Assembly (NCBI RefSeq): GCF_025766255.1
Contig: NW_026516668.1
Coordinates: 787,542-851,541 of the forward strand
Length of the DNA: 64,000 nucleotides
Reading direction: 5' to 3'
From: Zychaea mexicana
Taxonomy: Eukaryota > Mucoromycota > Mucoromycetes > Mucorales > Lichtheimiaceae
The notes below the pieces were generated by a model. It searched no databases and was not told where the DNA came from. It saw nothing but the letters and a program-made list of their open reading frames with translations. The position numbers and the translations under genes were made by a program. This document shows positions 46,901 through 59,457 of this stretch, piece after piece. The first letter of the stretch is position 1. Each line of letters opens with the position of its first letter.

Positions 46901-48362
46901 CGGCCGAGCTTCACCACACAAGATACACAGTTTGTGCAACAAGTTGCGCTCGTTGATGTCGTGATGGTCTAGAGGACTAGCACCGTTCTCGACCAAATAT
47001 TCGATACAGCGTACGGAATCCCGTTGAACGGCAAGTTCTAGAAGCGTATAGCGTGCCTAGACACAAACACATGGCAAACTGTGTTATTCTCCGATTAAGC
47101 TTTGGTTTTCCCACAATCATTTACACACACACACACACACACATCACACATCAGCAAGCATGACCACGTTTCCAGCGCTTTCCCTGTTTGGGGGGGTCTC
47201 TTACCTGATCGGCGTCTGACTTTGACTTGACAGTCGACAAAGAATTCGACCTGCTGAGTAGCAATGCCAGCCTTTCGGAGTCGTCTGCATCGATGGCGTC
47301 GGCACACTGCTCGTTTTCCTGGTCTGTCAAGAGATTGTTGTAGCGACGGATAGTGTCCGGCATTGGCAACTTGACGGATACGGAGGCTGGATGGCGTATG
47401 GTCGACTCGCGCATCAACGACCGGTCATCAGTCACAGCCAGTGTAGAGATCCAGTTGTTGACCTTGTCGATTTCTGTGCGGATGTGTTCGTGCGATGCAA
47501 ATGGCAACACGGCAACCTAAGCGATGGGATGCATTGTATAAGCCTACCATATGCGTCTTTTCTCTCTCCTATAGTCTCCTGACGACACTAACGGGAAAAA
47601 ACTGAAAATATTACCTTGGTCTGCCAATATACATTCTGAGTGTCCAGGCCGAGTTTCTTATCCAACCTATCGCACAAAGAATGTCAACACGTGGACCCAA
47701 ACGGAATCGTCAGCAACTCTTCCACCCACTCTCTCTTTCTCCCCTGCTATTTTGGAGGATGACAAACTTTTTCAAAATCTTTCGGAACCCCTTTGCATTG
47801 AGCTCGGCAAACCACATAATTTTGCTCATTTGCGCACGTGTCTCTTGCAACGCACTGACAAGCTCTTCTTGGATATCTGGCAACGAGCTTGTTGTGCTGC
47901 TGCTGTTGTTGTTATCGCCGCCACCATTAGCAGCTGTACTGGTCACGTCCCCATTGGTTTTGACGCTTTTTTCATTGTTGTACTGGTGGTACTTTTCTGA
48001 CAAGATCCACAATCGTCGGTCGATCTGCGATTGCTTGTACGTATAGAACGTGTCGACCTTTTCCAGTTCTCTGTCCAGCTGGAAGAAAATGGCTTGAACC
48101 GTATATGCGTAGGTAGGTAGGTAGGTAGACAGACAGACAGACAGACAGACGCGGGAACCAAACACACACATACACACACGGGTGAGACGTTTCAGAGCTT
48201 TTCCCGTTATTGTCCTCTAATCGCATTACCAGTCGTAGCCTCTTCCGATGGCGGTGAATTGCGGGCAGCCTCGTTGATTGTCTTCTTGAGAGATTTGTAG
48301 GACAGATAGTTCTTGGACCATTCTGGGATTTGGTTGCGAAGCAATGTCTTACCAAACTTCAT
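43935..48362 (-). CDS. GDE1: Glycerophosphodiester phosphodiesterase with SPX and ankyrin domains
   Basis: Hydrolyses glycerophosphocholine and related diesters to glycerol-3-phosphate; the SPX domain senses inositol pyrophosphates and so phosphate status. Ten exons: 48230-48362, 47768-48092, 47615-47666, 47205-47516, 46591-47056, 46199-46510, 45315-46105, 45113-45230, 44094-45028, 43935-43994; 1167 aa, all phases close. SPX at ~1-190 (MKFGKTLLRNQIPEWSKNYL, then KGFRKILKKLDKKLG), ankyrin repeats ~275-560 (RRPLHYAAEFGQSETVRLLM, DGETALHIAIR, ENRNLLH-like units), GDPD at ~798-1145. GDPD catalytic residues are present: His801-Arg802 (GHRGSG), Glu817 (GENT), Glu835/Asp837 (VEFDVQ) and His850 (VIYHDW). 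Same architecture as yeast Gde1 (about 1220 aa). A Ala8 stretch and Ser-rich loop interrupt GDPD. Introns 1 and 4 carry microsatellites. Confidence 0.95.
47122..47143. repeat. (CA)n in GDE1 intron 4
   Basis: About eleven AC dinucleotides inside the intron 47057-47204. Confidence 0.9.
48111..48150. repeat. (AGGT)n-(AGAC)n tetranucleotide tract in GDE1 intron 1
   Basis: Four AGGT units pass directly into about six AGAC units within the intron 48093-48229. Confidence 0.9.
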
Positions 48363-50666
48363 GGTCAGATAGGTGTTGTTGAGATATAAAGTAAGTGCTT
48401 GGAAAAGGCGAGGGAGAGAAGGTATAAGTGGAGGAGAGAGAAAGAAGTAAATGCCAGTTTTTAGTTCCGATTCTATGCTTTTCAACTTGGCAAGCTTGTG
48501 TCGTTTATGGGGGGAGACGGAGTTGGGGGGTAGATCACAGTTTTCGTTTGATCTCAAAACGATGCTCCCGTGTTTTTTCTTTTTTACGTGTTTCGCCCTC
48601 TAAAACGATGGTATGAATATGCGACATGTTTACGCACGAATGAAGGACAAAGACGCCCGTCATGATAGTTTGGGCTTGGTATCCTGAAACATCCGTTCAC
48701 CAATTGTCCGTAGTGCTGTATGTAACCAATTTTTTTTTTCATTTGTACCTGAGATCTCGCAAGTTGTAATAGCAGTAGTATCTATTGGCAACACCAATCC
48801 ACGATAATGTATTAATGGTAATGGTAGTAAATATCTAGTGCCACCAAGAAAAAGCCCGTCTGCCACATTACACCTCATGACTAGTAGGCTTTCTCGTCAC
48901 ATATTATTCAGAGACTACGTAGTGCTGCATGTGTGTGCCTTTGTGAAAATCAATGCGCCTCATGCATCGAAGATCGTATATCATGGTGGATGAATCAATG
49001 AGGTTGACAACAGCAGTAATCAGAGTAATCTGTCACCTGATGATCATAATTAATATAAAAACTGCGGATAGCTTTACTGTTTATTGCATGAGATCCCCTC
49101 CCCCTCTTGTAGCAGAACCTACTGGATAAAACCCAACAACAAATATCTACATCCCATCACGCAAAGCCTGCTTCAGAGTGTGGCGCGCATACACTAAGCC
49201 CTGCCTATACATACAGTGAGTTGGCCTATTTAGGCAGAAATGTGTGCACATCATCTTCTATTCGTAACACCCATGATAGTAAGACACGCGAAGGATTGGT
49301 ATGTGACCACCCCCTTCACTTTTTTAAAAGACATGTGAAACGCGTGTGAGCCTAGCGCAGTTAGCTATAGCTTGTTTCTTCCTTTACGTTGGGGTTGCTT
49401 TGGGTACAGTAGTTCCCGTACATATATAGTACGCACCTAGCAATTGCTACCTACAAGGGCTTTTTTCTTTCTAAGCCCATACACACACACACACACACAA
49501 TATTTAAGTTTGTCAGATGCGCGCAGGAAAACCAACAATGAGGTACATATATCGTTTTCACACGCATACGGTGTAAACAAAATGAGGGGATGGGTTTGAG
49601 ACTGGTTTTGTAATTGACTGTCATATGCACTATGATGTTGCTTCTGCTTAAGCTGCCAGACTGCTTTGATAAGCATAGGAAATAAAATTATCACCTCCGT
49701 TGTTCCTTAGTACGATAAGCGATGTATCATCTGTCTTAAATGCAAATGACCATAAGCAACAACATCAGAAGGAGGAGAGAAGAGCAGTTCACGCTTCTGT
49801 TTTTATTCTTGGTTGCAGCGTAGTACATACACACATCTCCTCTGACACTGTTGTTCATTCATTGACATATTGTCTTTAAAGGTCGAAACGTGGCGCCGCT
49901 GACTAGGATCTGCTAATTACATAATCACAGTTTTCATGGTTCTCGACGTATTTAAAAATAAGAGTAGTGAAGCCACCATTGTTCTTCGTAGTTTCGCTGT
50001 TGAAGGATAATAAGAGATGATGTAAGCGTGATGTTATGTCAAATGCTACACGAGACGAAGAGCTGAGCGAGGGATGAAAACTATCTGCAGGGTTGCTTGT
50101 GCCAACAACGCTGATAGGTTGCACGCGACATCACATGTTTCACTCATATTTGGAAGATTTTTAGACAGAAAAGGAAGAGTAAGAATGGTGTGTAGTGTCG
50201 TGTCGTGACATCTCATGCTGGACAAGCTCATGCGCAGGCTTTATCATATTCATATGCTTCAGTAATAATAATATAATAGTCGTGACATGGAGCATATGTA
50301 CGTAAGCCCATACGATGTTGACTTTTTCATCATCAAGAGCCACTGTCAGCGTCCTTTTCCTTTCGATGACGGTTTTTCTTTTAGCCAATGCTACTCGGAA
50401 AGGTTCAGCAGTGCAGTCCATCTTCTTAAAGCAATAGTTTTTCCATACTATCCTACAGGGTCTGGTCAAGCTTTATTCCGAGCTCTATCGTTTGGCATCT
50501 CTTCTGCTCCTCTTAAAGTGATGTGTATGCTGCATAAACTAACTGTTCAAGCCTAACCTCAATGACTGCCTTTGAAACTTTTGGAATTGTGTCACAGTCA
50601 TCCGTCGTCCCCTATATTACCTCTTTCGCTCCCCACTAGCTCTTTCTTTTGATCTTTGAAGAAATA
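48363..50666. other. Divergent intergenic region between GDE1 and SHG1
   Basis: Promoters of GDE1 (minus) and SHG1 (plus) lie at the edges. The middle is AT-rich with a (CA)n run at about 49480-49499 and no acceptable open frame. Confidence 0.5.
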
Positions 50667-51154
50667 ATGACACCAGACGAGATTGTTCTTCAACTTAAAA
50701 GAAAAGGAACATTTGATCAACTACGAAAACATTTACTCTCAGAATTTCAACAACAGGTGATACATGCAGTTCCATTTGATCTCCCATTATCACCACCACC
50801 ATCGCCACCATTTATTTCGGTGAACTAACGTCAAATAATATGAAAACAGAATGAAGGACAAAAGTTCCTGGAAAATGTGACCAGCTTCATGCAAGAAAAG
50901 ATTAGCAAAGATCCTTCGCTTTTAGATAAAGAAAGATCCACGTTCCAAAGTTTAATGATGAACGAATTAGAAAAGTAAGTAACGTTGTGAAATAGTAATA
51001 AATAGCCCGTCCTTATTTAATGTATCATCGTAGAGCTGGTATGTTCCAGTCCGTTCATGAACAAATTCGCGGAACATTATTACAGCAAAAGTATTACCAA
51101 GACCAGGTTGACGAACAATTGAGATTGGTACTGGACGCATCCAAAGACGAATAA
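50667..51154 (+). CDS. SHG1: COMPASS (Set1C) component SHG1
   Basis: Small subunit of the Set1/COMPASS histone H3K4 methyltransferase complex (BOD1/SHG1 family). Three exons: 50667-50756, 50850-50974, 51034-51154; 111 aa with all phases closing. The family signature is continuous across exons: DEIVLQLKRKGTFDQLRKHL at the start, EGQKFLENVTSFMQEKISKD, PSLLDKERSTFQSLM and GMFQSVHEQIRGTL. The first ATG (50667) gives the usual short N-terminus directly before the domain. Its stop lies 205 bp from the stop of the convergent sugar transporter. Too many short exons for simple open-frame detection, so it is easily missed. Confidence 0.85.
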
Positions 51155-51359
51155 GTAAAAAAGTATTTCATATACCCTTATATTTACTACATCCCTCCGT
51201 CTTTCTCACAGAACTTGAGTTATTAAAGTAACTATGATGAAAATAATAAATGGGTGAGGGAGCTGGACTCCTTACTAATTATGCTTTGTATTTACAACAA
51301 CACGACCAAGTGTTGACATTTTTAATAATTGTGGGTTGGAAATGGACTGGAAGGGGAAT

Positions 51360-53195
51360 CTAGTTTTTAAGCTCGGTTGTTGTGGGAGCAGCAGGCATAT
51401 TCTCGACGATAGCAGCACCGTTACCATCCTCAGTAGGCGACGATGGGGACAATATGCCATGGATGTCTAAATCGTACCATCCCAACTCACGGCCGATTTC
51501 TTCGATAGTCTTGCGCTTCGTTTCTTTCGTGAAGAAAAATATGAACAACGACAAGAAGAACGTCAACCCAACGAAAATCAGAAATACATAGTCCCCGCAC
51601 GCGCTTTGTAAAGTCGGGAACACCAAACCAACGATAAAGTTGAAAAACCAGTTCGACATTAATGCGGCTGAGCATCCTGCACCAACCGCATAGGTGGGTA
51701 GACATTCAGCAGTAAACAAGAATGGAACGATGCCTGCGACCGAAAAAAAAGAGTATTAACACCATAGTGATAAAAGCATAGGTTATTCTCTTTACATACC
51801 TAATCCGATGCCAAACGACGCAACAAAGAGCATGATGCAAACCACTTGCAGTACCGAAATGTCAAGCGCCATACCAACAGTCATCAGTGCTGCGAATAAG
51901 CACATGCATACGGACGAGATAAGCATAAGGAACTTGCGACCCAATCGATCGATCAAAAGCTGACCCACAATCGTAGCAAAAATATTAAGTGCAGCAACCC
52001 CAACCGTCACATAAGCCGCATTATCGCCAAACGACACTTCGAAAATACTCGTAGAGTAATACATGATTGCATTGATACCCGTAAGCTGTGAGCCAGCATG
52101 AAGTACCATTTGCTGGAAAATCAAAATAGCCAGTTTGCGGATCCGTATTACTTGGAAAAATGATAAATGGTGTGTGTCTTGCTTGGCTTTTGGTAATTCT
52201 TCATGAAATACAGTCGTATCAGCCAACGAATCCTTTTCGGTAGTTTCAGGAGGAGGTGCCGACGGCGAAGATGACGGCGAGCCAACAACACCGCTACTCA
52301 TTTCTGCAAACTCGTCTTCGATGGCGCCTTTGCGAAGTCGAAGCATGGCAACACGCGCTTCATCGACTCGATTTTGACTGACCAGCCATCGAGGGGACCG
52401 TGCACAAAAGAGCAAACCAATAGCTTGGATAAGTGCTGGTGCTACAGTAATAACGGTCACTACGCGCCATCCAACAGGTGATCGTAAACCAAGACCAATA
52501 GCTTCAATGGCAAAAATTCCAATTGTCGTGAATAACTGTAAGAAAGCTACTAGAACACCACGATGCGATGGTGGAGAAATCTCTGTGATATATACAGATA
52601 CAATCGTGGTCTACATATGCAACAAGAAAACAAAAAGAACCATACATTAGTATACATAGCAAAGGAGTAGTAATAACTTGTATAAAAGAGGAAAATCTTC
52701 CGGTGCTTATACAATACCATAAAACCCGAGGCTGCACCGACAATGACTCTTCCGACAGCAAATTGTGCACTAGTTGTTGACGTCGACATGAGCACCGCGC
52801 CAATTACAAAGCAAATGTTCATCATAAGCATGGAGTCCCGCCGTCCAAAGCGCTCCGCCAGTGCTCCCGAGGAAAGTGCACCGAACAAACCACCGCAGGC
52901 GAGCATACCGGTCGATACACCCCTGTTGGATTTCCTCGGATCAGTATTACACGTATTATATGCTTCATTATTGATAACCATCATATATGTACCAGATCCA
53001 ATCATCCATTTTTATACATTGAGGTAGTGAGCTACCAGGGTAATAAGTTACACCGTCGCTATCAGGACAATTACGAACGTAGTAACTTGGAATATTTAAT
53101 GCACTTGTGTTGACACCACTATTGAATGTACCAAGACTGGCAATCATGGCACAGAAGACGACAAAAGGTCGTACTCCAGCTTGTCGAGAATCCAT
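51360..53195 (-). CDS. MFS sugar transporter (hexose-transporter family)
   Basis: Twelve-helix plasma-membrane sugar carrier, 530 aa. Four exons: 52993-53195, 52718-52922, 51800-52610, 51360-51733; all phases close. Sugar-porter signatures in order: DDWIWGVSTGMLACGGLFGA and LAERFGRRDS (loop 2-3), GRVIVGAASGF then TTIVSVYITEISPPSHRGVL (helix 4-5), ARSPRWLVSQNRVDEA before the central loop, QLTGINAIMYYSTSIFE (helix 7), DRLGRKFLMLISS (loop 8-9), VPFLFTAECLPTYAVGAGCS (helix 10), and KETKRKTIEEIGREL at the C-terminal edge. The canonical final PETK is KETK here. The cytosolic loop is Ser/Pro-rich. Substrate cannot be read from the sequence. A TATATAAA element lies at 53307-53314. Confidence 0.9.
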
Positions 53196-54327
53196 AATAA
53201 ATAATTAAATATAATCTGAAATAAGGGAAAGGGCAACTGCCACGATATAATGATGTGGATCTCGGAACAAACGACCAACAGGAAAAAAAAAGCATTTCGA
53301 CTGTTGTTTATATAAGCAGGTAATGCAAGGATGAATATATCGCCACGGCCCAACTATGACCGACGGGATGGATTTGTTTCAAGCTATTTTACCATTATAA
53401 AATGCTGTTTTCGGCATATAGAAGGAAAAAGAGGAAGAATGCGATCTATCTTTTTTTGACGCTAAAGTTTTTTTTACTCTTGTTCCGTCGTCCCAGAGTG
53501 GGTTCCGACGTGGGACATAACACAAAGAAGCGTTCTATGTCCACATCCAATCCAATCGTAGATCACTTTTTGGGGTCGGGCGTTAAACACCACATTATTT
53601 GGTCGTATCCCATCAACCACTTTATCACCGCTCCCTTTATCCACGGGGTAACCGAGAAATGTTCTTTGTAGCATCGTTTTGCGGAGAACTTTATTTTCGG
53701 TATCAATTACTGAGAAATGTACATATCAGAGATATATATTGCACGACGCAGATACACATGAAGGTTATGCTACATGCACATAAAAGTTGTGGCGAATTTC
53801 ATTAGCGTGAAACATATGATAAGCTACATGAACGAGAACGGCTTAATTAAAGAAAACCATGTCCATGGCAGGAACGTGTTAAGTCAATGGCAATAAAAAA
53901 AGTTTTCCATTGTTCCGGCCTGGGTTCTTCGCATGAGCTTTTTCGCGGATTACTTAATGTTTTTGGTCCTCCGTTCCCGTTCTATTTTCTTTACAAGCGT
54001 AGCTACCTTTAGTTTTCAAGTCAACGTTCAATGTACATCTAAACAGAGCTCTACGTCATTTGATCTGTACACGATTGTTACCAAGAGTGAATAACATTCT
54101 TCACATATCATTTCCATTTGATTCCCCTGTTACTGCTATAGCTATATATCACAATGACTTTTGCTTTTAATTCGTCTGGCGAACTTATCAATATTTCTGT
54201 AACTGCTGCAAACCATCTTTTGAAGCTGTGTATATATATGAATGTTTATTTCCGAAATTGTACAATCTAATAGGAAAGCAATCTATGGTATGATAAGCTT
54301 GAAAAATACTATTAATCATGATTATAT
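53196..54327. other. Intergenic region
   Basis: Sugar-transporter promoter (TATATAAA at 53307-53314 on the minus strand) and 3' flank of the DHA2 transporter. Otherwise AT-rich without coding evidence. Confidence 0.5.
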
Positions 54328-56848
54328 TTATGCCTTTTCAATGTCTTCATTATGGCTCTGCGGGACAGTTTTAGACGAGGACTTGTTGGCCGTTGTTGGT
54401 GCACCGTAACGAACATTACACATAAATACTGCACAGATGACGCTGATACCAGCAGCCACAAGGGGAACAATAAACACCCGGTTAAGCGATTGCATATACG
54501 CATGTATGATGGGGGCTTGAGTATCTTGAGGCATGTCTTTTATGTATAAATAATTTTGGAGTGCACCTGGTAGGAACATGTGATTAGCAATTCCCAAAAA
54601 TATTGTATATTTTAAAAAAAAAAGTAAACAGCATTTGTACACGTACCATAACGTTGAGCGACTGCAAGGACAGAAGGGTCCACACTCTGGAGTTGATTTG
54701 TTACAAATGTAGAGAAGAGTACTTGATAGACGGCTACACCAACAGCTGAAGCAAGTAGCATCAAAAAGTTACTCTACAGAAAAGGTTGTTTATATGAAAA
54801 GAGGATAGGCGTTCATATGAGGTGAGTATATACGCATCATGGCTGGTTGATCTAGAAATGATACTCGTCGTCATGGAACCTGCTTCTGTAGCAACAGGAA
54901 ATATATCCAGAATACAGCTACCACCCGCAATGGATTTCGTCAGACAAAAAAATGCTGATTGAAATCTTACCAAACTCGTAGCTACGGCCATGTCCTCCTT
55001 TTTCGCTGTTGCCTGGACACCAAGAATACAATTTTGCTGTGTTAAGCCTGCAGCAAGACCTGAGCATGTACATTATTATGTGGTTTTGTTGTTATTTAGC
55101 TCCATTCGTCAGAAAATTCCAGTTAATTCATGTCATTCGATATTAGACTTACCACAGAAAGTCAAAAAGCCAGCTTGTTTGCCCTTGAAAACATCAAACA
55201 GGCAGTTAATTTCATTTCCTTTCTTTTCTTTAACGAAATGTAGTGTTGCTCTTACCCAATTTGAATGCTCGTCAACAAGTTGAAATAGACCATAACCTAA
55301 TACATTACTGCATGCACCCATGATAATATATATCTTTGGATATGGAACGCGACGCATCAAGAAGCTGCTAGCAAACGAGCCTACAATGAGGCATACCATA
55401 AAAGGAATAAGACGGATACTGGATTCGCTACTAGATGCGGCAAACACTGATTGGAATAAAATGGGACCGAAAAAGAGAGTTCCGACAAATCCAAGACCAA
55501 GGCATGCCAAGTATAGGTAAAATAGCAGGATTGCAGGGTCCAAAATGACTCGGAACGGTATGAGCTAGATGTGTATATAACGAACATAAATATCAGCCGT
55601 TAATAATTTGTGCAGATTTAGGGGAAAGCACTGCCAGGCACCGCGATAGGAAATAACAGCAAACACTTACAGGTTCTTTGGCAATCCATCCTTCAGAAAT
55701 AACCAAAAGGATCAATGCAGCACCAGCTGCAACAAACGAGCCGATAACATGGGCATTATTCCAGCCGTACTATAATAAAAGGCCATGATTGAATGTTTAG
55801 GCGTTTTTTGTACCCATAACTTTCTTCACGTTTTTTCACTGTATATGTACCTGTGGTCCCCAGTTGAGCGCAAGCAGTAAACATGTAATGAAACCAATTG
55901 AAAAAACAGAGCCGAGAACATCGATGCGTTTGATTTTGCTCATAATTGATTCTTGACGAATGGTAATTGTTTCATGGAACAGGAAGAGCACAATCAAGGC
56001 CGCGACACCATCCAAAATAACGGTAAACCAAAAGTCCCAGCGCCATGACAAATTGTCGACGAAGGCACCACCAATGAGCGGACCTACCACATTGGCCAAT
56101 CCATAGATAGCAACCAGTACAGACTGTATTTTTGGTCGCCAGAACAACGGTGTGATATCAGTAACAATTACGAAAGCCATTGACATGATACATCCTGCGC
56201 CAAATCCTTGGATCGTGCGGCCGGGAATCAACCCTTGAATACTTGGTGCCGTGGCACAAATAATAGATCCGATCAGTAGAAAGACTTGGCCGAGAAGTAG
56301 GATAGGCTTGCGTCCGAAAATGTCACAGAACTATGAGAAATACATATAGGATGGTTATACGAGCATGCAATTTGTATTAGCACTACTGTATGTAGTTGCA
56401 AAACCTGAGCCTTTAAAGGAAGTATATAACAGTTCCAAAATAATGACACAACAATGTAAGGTACCTTTCCTGCTATGGGCTGAGATGCGTTCACAGCAAC
56501 AAGGTATGCGGTCGCTATCCAAGTCTGCTCTTCAAAAGCATTGAGCTCTGTGGCTATGATCGATAGTGCCGGAGCTACCATCGTCGAGTTAGATGCGACC
56601 ACAAATACTGACAGAGCGATGCCAATTATGAGGGTAGTGAATTGGATAACTTGTACGCGCGTCTCAGGTACAGGTGGATCGTCAGGTTGAAAATTGGGAA
56701 AGGCCTCATCGTTGTCTGTCTCTTGATGTTCGATATTATCAGTTGCCACTGATTTTCCTCTTTGTTGTACTTTTTGCTGTTCTGCTGGTGTGGTATTAGT
56801 GATGGACGTTGTAACTGTCAAATCATTACTGCTCTTAGCTCCTGACAT
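54328..56848 (-). CDS. MFS drug:H+ antiporter, 14-TM (DHA2) type
   Basis: Predicted plasma- or vacuolar-membrane proton-coupled exporter, 585 aa. Eight exons: 56465-56848, 55851-56330, 55671-55769, 55256-55564, 55153-55183 (31-nt microexon), 54971-55059, 54647-54773, 54328-54566; phases close throughout. The N-tail is hydrophilic (~65 aa). Motif D1-like LNAFEEQTWIATAYLVAVNA, motif A FCDIFGRKPILLLGQ, motif B GRTIQGFGAGCIMS, motif C ANVVGPLIGGAFVD with NLSWRWDFW all mark the DHA2 family. The C-terminal helices include NFLMLLASAVGVAVYQVLFS. The start at 56848 gives the usual tail; an in-frame ATG at 56941 is less likely. Substrate unknown. The 197-nt intron at 54774-54970 is longer than its neighbours. 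Confidence 0.88.
55153..55183 (-). other. 31-nt microexon of the DHA2 transporter
   Basis: Encodes GKQAGFLTFC plus one base. Flanked by TTTCAAG on the 5' side and GTAAGT on the 3' side, it is the only segment that restores phase between HSNW and LAAGLTQQNC. Confidence 0.7.
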
Positions 56849-58015
56849 GATATGATAGTTCAAATAAGGGAAAAGGAGTAACCAATCCAGAAGAACAAGT
56901 GTATGACGTGATAGATCGATATGAGAATTACAAAGGATCAAGTAAATAAGTATTAAATAACAACGCGTTTTTATAGTTTTTCTACTCTCTTTATAACTAC
57001 AGGTAGCCTCCTCATATTTTTAAAACCTTAATGACTTCCTCGGCAAACGAATAAAAGCAAAACTTAACACAACATCACGCAAAAAAATATGACTCGGTTG
57101 TTGTTTGTCGCTGATGTTCGGATAAGCCATTTAGCCTCGTTGGTCCGAGGAATTGAAAAATGACCTGTACTTCCAAACGTTTCTCGAAAGCTACATCATG
57201 GCTAATTTTCCTTGTATAGGCGATTCAAGTTCACATAAACGTAGTACAACAAGAGCATAATAACTTCACTACAAGTATGGATGTTTCATCGGTGAAGCTA
57301 CAACATTAGCATGTGGCAATACCTACCAATATAGTATCTTTATTCCGTGTTTAAAAAAGGACGGCTTCAAAGCAAAATGCGATGATTGTTAATATGTGAA
57401 ATGGAAATCCTCATACGTATTATATAGGCAACAATGATGATGAAAGAAGAAATAGAAGATATATAAAAATGTGGTCGAATCGATAACTGAGGAAAGAATT
57501 ACCCCGTTACTGACTGATACTACGTCAAAGAATGGCCTAATATTATTTCGGCAAAACAGAGTCCGAACAATTTGCCTTAAATAGAGTGGCGCCATTTTTG
57601 TTAGGTGAACATGTTGCGTAACGCTCCCAATAACATGGATCTTCACAGTCATTCAAACAAGTATTGCCGCACGTAGTCAGAGTTGGTGTCGTTAACCAAT
57701 CTAAATCGATGTCGTTGGTTGTCTAAAACAGATTTCGCGTTTTCAGAAATGAAAGTCGTAATTTTAGAGATCAAGTCGCTGGCATGTGAAAATGATGTTC
57801 GTGTTACTGGATTTTTTGTTTTCTTCAATTTTTTTTTGACAAGAGCAGGATATTAATTTTTGAAGAAGGGCATGAAAATGTCGCTGATGAGAATGGGGGC
57901 CCTGAACCCATGGAATATATCGCTGATCAAGATGAATTAGTTGCTGAGGCGACTGCAACTCATAGTGAATACTTGAAAAAGCGGCTTCAAGTGAATCTTC
58001 AGCAGCTTGCTTAAT
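56849..58015. other. Intergenic region with mobile-element flank
   Basis: Promoter side of the DHA2 transporter followed by AT-rich DNA. From about 57700 the sequence leads into the decayed transposase; short frames on both strands show no domain. Confidence 0.45.
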
Positions 58016-59170
58016 GTTGATAGAAAAGCCAAAAGATGAAGACATGTGTATGAAAGAAGCAGACATAAAACGTGATTATGTGCGCTATACCGTCCAGGAT
58101 AAGGTTAGATTCTTCGACCTGAAGATTGAAAGTGTATGAGCGCATCAGCTGCAGCGAAGCAGTCGGGCATCCACATTGAAACTGCTCAGAGATGGGTTAA
58201 GCAATGCAACATATGCCCCGATAGTATTGTTGAAGTTTCTAAGCAGGTTGGTCGTAAATGCATAGTGAGGGAAGAGCATAAAACGGCCGTTTTCAAATTT
58301 ATTGATATCAATCCCTCTGCTGCTGTTGTTAAGGCGACCGAGCATTTGTTGAAGCAAATCAATGATCTCAAAGTTTCACGTAGCACTGTTTATAGTTTCA
58401 TGAGAAGCGATTGTAACCTCTCGTTGAAGAAGCTGACTTCCATTATGTAAAAAAAAACAATCTAGCAAAGATTGAGGAGCGGTACAATTGGGTTTGCAAA
58501 TGGGAAAATTACAGACATGAGTTCTGACGAATTGCGTGTTTCTTGACGAGACTCCTTCTGACAATAATATGAAATGCTCGAGAGCTTGGTTTTAAAAAGG
58601 CACGCGTGTCATTGTTACCAGACCTACTACGCGAGCAAACACAAACTCTATTATATCGGGGGCTATCTCTGCTGCAGGTTTGATTGCTGTACAGTCGGCG
58701 TAAAGAAGACCGAGACCTGCGAAGGATACGTTAGTTCAGGGACAGTAACAGGACACTATAGAAGCTTCTTAAAATGACTCTAGATAAGATGAACAAGCAT
58801 CCGCATATGTAAGGCCCTTATACAGTTATAGAAAATGCTCCCATTTACACGCATGCGAATCTAAAGAAGTACATGTAATACCGAGGATACAAATGTGTCT
58901 ATCTTCGTACGTATTCGCCTGAGCTTAACCCAATAGAGCGATTCTGGGCAGTGGGCAAAGAGTAAAGTTAAGCGCCATAGATTTTTGCATGAAGACACTT
59001 TATCAAATCACAGAAGCCTGCAAGTGTGTGAAGAAAAGTCATTTCAAAGGCTTCGTTTCGCATTCTTACAAGTGCTGGGAGATAAGTGTCGAAACAAGGA
59101 CTCCATGTATTTAATGTTCATAAACGACTTCATTCATAAAGCTAATAATGCAGCAATAAGAGTTAGATAA
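58016..59170 (+). pseudogene. Decayed Tc1/mariner-like (DDE_3) transposase
   Basis: A helix-turn-helix N-terminus is readable: YTVQDKVRFFDLKI near 58086, then MSASAAAKQSGIHIETAQRW from 58136, with the open stretch ending at 58450 next to an A9 run. Downstream, in shifting frames, are KIEERYNWVCKWEN, FLDETPSDN (first catalytic Asp region, ~58548), TGTVTGHYRSFLK-type text, VIENAPIYTHANLKK (~58835, where the usual second catalytic Asp is Glu) and YLRTYSPELNPIERFWAVGK (~58900, third acidic residue). Several stops and frame changes make it non-functional. The family is the IS630/Tc1 DDE_3 superfamily, common in Mucoromycota. Terminal inverted repeats were not identified. Confidence 0.75.
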
Positions 59171-59290
59171 GAAACAATCAGATAACAACGCACGTTTTTA
59201 TTCTGCAGTAAATTTTACAACATTGGTGATTGCAATGCATTTGGGCAAGTGTTGGGCTCAGGCTCAATTAAGGTAGCCACAAGGGGAAGG

Positions 59291-59340
59291 CGGCTCAAGG
59301 CGGCCCAAGGCAGCCCAAGGCAGCCCAAGGCGGCTCAATG
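59291..59340. repeat. 10-bp tandem repeat (CGGCTCAAGG)n
   Basis: Five units of CGGCYCAAGG/CAGCCCAAGG lie between two decayed mobile-element genes; they are GC-rich in an AT-rich setting. Confidence 0.9.
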
Positions 59341-59457
59341 GGACATGAGTGGTCAAGTAAAAGAATGAATAAGAAAATAAACACATCAGGATAGAAACGG
59401 TTTTATTCAATGAAACGACAACAGACAAGGCCAGAAAAAAATGCTTTCTCTTGAAGA

